Assembly: GCF_029338375.1 (NCBI RefSeq)
Contig: NZ_CP119804.1
Coordinates: 372,001 to 436,000 of the forward strand
Direction of reading: 5' to 3'
Length of the DNA: 64,000 bases
Source: Halorussus lipolyticus
Lineage (GTDB): Archaea > Halobacteriota > Halobacteria > Halobacteriales > Haladaptataceae
Numbering within the stretch: position 1 is the stretch's first letter; each line of letters opens with the position of its first letter. Shown here one piece after another: positions 62,868-64,000 of the stretch. The position numbers were made by a program, and so were the translations under genes. The notes below the pieces were generated by a model. The model did no database searches, was not told the origin of the DNA, and saw nothing but the letters and a program-made list of their open reading frames with translations.

Positions 62868-63059
62868 TCACTCGGAGACGATGCCGTCCCAGTCGATGCG
62901 GTCGATGCGACAGCAGTCGCAGTCGGGACAGGTCTGTCTGTCGAGCGAGAACGTCGCCCCGCAGTCTTTGCACTCGTAGGCGTCCTCAGAGTCGGCGTCC
63001 GAGTCCGCGTCGGAACTAGTGGCGCAGACCACGCGGGCGATTTTGGTAGTGAGACTCAT
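62868..63059 (-). CDS. Zinc ribbon protein
   Basis: The 63-residue protein starts MSLTTKIARVVCATSSDADS. An acidic Asp/Ser spacer is followed by YECKDCGATFSLDRQTCPDC, a four-cysteine zinc ribbon (C-x2-C ... C-x2-C), and a DCCRIDRIDWDG end. Small ribbons of this kind are numerous in haloarchaea. The longer start at 63116 lies ahead of a plausible promoter and is not preferred. Confidence 0.72.
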   Translation of the reverse strand: MSLTTKIARVVCATSSDADSDADSEDAYECKDCGATFSLDRQTCPDCDCCRIDRIDWDGIVSE

Positions 63060-63134
63060 GCGTATCGGCCAGCGGTGTACCACCGTTTTGGAGAACTGAC
63101 TTAAACCATTTTTCATTCTTTTGGCCGTGTACGT

Positions 63135-64000
63135 TTACCGAGACGACAGCGACAGCGCGAAGTGGGTCGTCGCCAGCCCCGACGAGGAGGCCCCCGTCGA
63201 AACAGTTGCCCCGTCCCCGAGGACTGCCCGGAGCGAGCGTCGAATCAGCGCCAAGTCGTCCTCGTCCACCGAGGCCAGCAGGTCCGACCCGAGCGCGGTC
63301 CGGAGGTCCTCGCCCGCCTCGCGCCCGAGTCGCAGGTCGGCGTCGTCAGCAGACCGGGCGTGAAGCAGGAGCCACGTCCGGACCGTGGCGGTCAGGTACG
63401 CCTCGGCGAGGAGGACGGGGTTCGAGACGGCGGGAATCGTGGCGAGGTAGGCCACAGCGTTCGAGTCGGCGACCGAAATCTCGTCGCGGACCCACTCGCG
63501 GACCGCCGACTCGTCCGCGGTCGAATCGAGGACCCCGGCGTCGAGCGCGTCTGCGGCGCGTTCACAGAGGTCGGCCTCCTCGTCGGCCACGCGGTGGAAG
63601 GCGTCGCCCACGACGATGGCGTCCGCGCCGGCGTCGAGGATGTCCTCGGCGCGCTCGCGGGAGTCGATGCCGCCGCCGTACCAGAGCCGCGACCACGACA
63701 GCGAGTCGGCGATTGCCGCGAGGGTGTCGGTTGCCTCGTCGCCGCCGTAGGTGCCCGAGTATTCGAGGTAGACGAGTTCGCTTTCGAGGTGGCGCTCGGC
63801 CGCCATGGCGCGCTGTTTGGCCTCGCGGGGCGACAGCAGGTCCGACTCGTCCACGTTGGCCTCGCGGGCCGCCGCGCTGTCGGGGTTCTGGATGATGTAG
63901 GCCTCGAAGACGGCCTCGGAGAGGAGCCACGAGGTCGCAAAGTCGGCCAGCGCGTCGGCGACTCGGCCGGGGAGCCACGGGAGTTCGTCGGCCAGCAGGT
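63135..64000 (-). CDS. Geranylgeranylglyceryl phosphate synthase (partial, continues beyond the window)
   Basis: The visible 288 codons run from the window edge to the stop. The PcrB/GGGPS TIM-barrel parts are AYIIQNPDSAAA, ELVYLEYSGTYGG, LWYGGGIDSRERAEDILDAG and DAIVVGDAFHR. It makes the first ether bond of archaeal lipids from geranylgeranyl diphosphate and glycerol-1-phosphate. After the barrel about 125 residues extend further (DSTADESAVREWVRDEISVA, ATIPAVSNPVLLAEAYLTAT), which the usual archaeal enzyme of about 230-250 residues lacks. The N-terminal part, with the glycerol-phosphate entry region, is outside. Confidence 0.82.
   Translation of the reverse strand, partial: LLADELPWLPGRVADALADFATSWLLSEAVFEAYIIQNPDSAAAREANVDESDLLSPREAKQRAMAAERHLESELVYLEYSGTYGGDEATDTLAAIADSLSWSRLWYGGGIDSRERAEDILDAGADAIVVGDAFHRVADEEADLCERAADALDAGVLDSTADESAVREWVRDEISVADSNAVAYLATIPAVSNPVLLAEAYLTATVRTWLLLHARSADDADLRLGREAGEDLRTALGSDLLASVDEDDLALIRRSLRAVLGDGATVSTGASSSGLATTHFALSLSSR

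Noticed and set aside
62660-63019. 119-codon plus-strand frame crossing tRNA-Arg
   Set aside because: It reads through the antisense of a tRNA and is typical of false frames created by tRNA genes.
1-64000. CRISPR array, IS element, integrase or rRNA
   Set aside because: No regularly spaced repeat, transposase or integrase motif, or rRNA stretch was seen anywhere.

Overview
The window is chromosomal DNA from a haloarchaeon (class Halobacteria). The evidence is high GC with acidic proteins, archaeal ribosomal and RNA-polymerase genes, TATA boxes 25-35 nt before many start codons (leaderless transcripts), Tat-exported lipoproteins, halocyanin, a Bat-type regulator with a C-terminal HTH_10, and phosphomevalonate decarboxylase of the haloarchaeal mevalonate route. 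The genus cannot be fixed from sequence alone.

Layout. 1-630 holds no gene but a 99-nt nested hairpin. 631-7567 is metabolic: a TctA-like permease, an SRPBCC protein, an aminotransferase convergent with an Lrp/AsnC regulator, a Tat lipoprotein and the korAB ferredoxin oxidoreductase. 7807-12112 encodes two secreted or surface proteins, partly AT-rich and probably horizontally mobile. 12122-15380 holds an Mrp ATPase, a TRAM protein and moaA. 15571-21746 is the core information block: tRNA-Ser, S13-S4-S11-Rpo3, tRNA-Leu, L18e-L13-S9-Rpo10-Rpo6-enolase-S2. 22130-23625 holds meaB and the B12-binding subunit of methylmalonyl-CoA mutase.

23921-44376 is mainly respiration. It carries an ABC exporter, DUF420, a CtaA-CtaB fusion, cox subunits II and III (no subunit I in the window), an orphan 2-oxoacid dehydrogenase E1 alpha, an M28 peptidase, an NAD-kinase-like protein without the usual GGDGT motif, and a compact operon for a split cytochrome bc complex with Rieske protein, halocyanin and several small haloarchaeal membrane proteins. 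A possible structured RNA (37212-37562) sits beside it. A two-gene signalling operon (RecA-like DUF7504 type and response regulator-GAF) follows.

45103-46475 is an AT-richer accessory patch with a halocin C8-like Tat-exported, 12-cysteine antimicrobial-type precursor and a small membrane protein that could serve it. 46626-49702 returns to housekeeping (nth, a GT-C membrane glycosyltransferase, mvaD). 49712-50575 is a second AT-rich patch with a perfect 20-bp palindrome, a zinc-finger protein and a glycine-rich small protein. 50636-63059 holds an NDH-2-like oxidoreductase, small membrane/SHOCT proteins, a very large PAS/GAF Bat-like regulator with DNA-binding domains at both ends, a DUF7344-type regulator, a class V aminotransferase, a chemotaxis transducer, tRNA-Arg and a zinc ribbon protein. 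The window ends inside a geranylgeranylglyceryl phosphate synthase gene.

The best candidate for an undescribed system is the halocin-like precursor with its neighbour. The NAD-kinase-like protein, the candidate RNA at 37212-37562 and the palindrome/zinc-finger patch come next.
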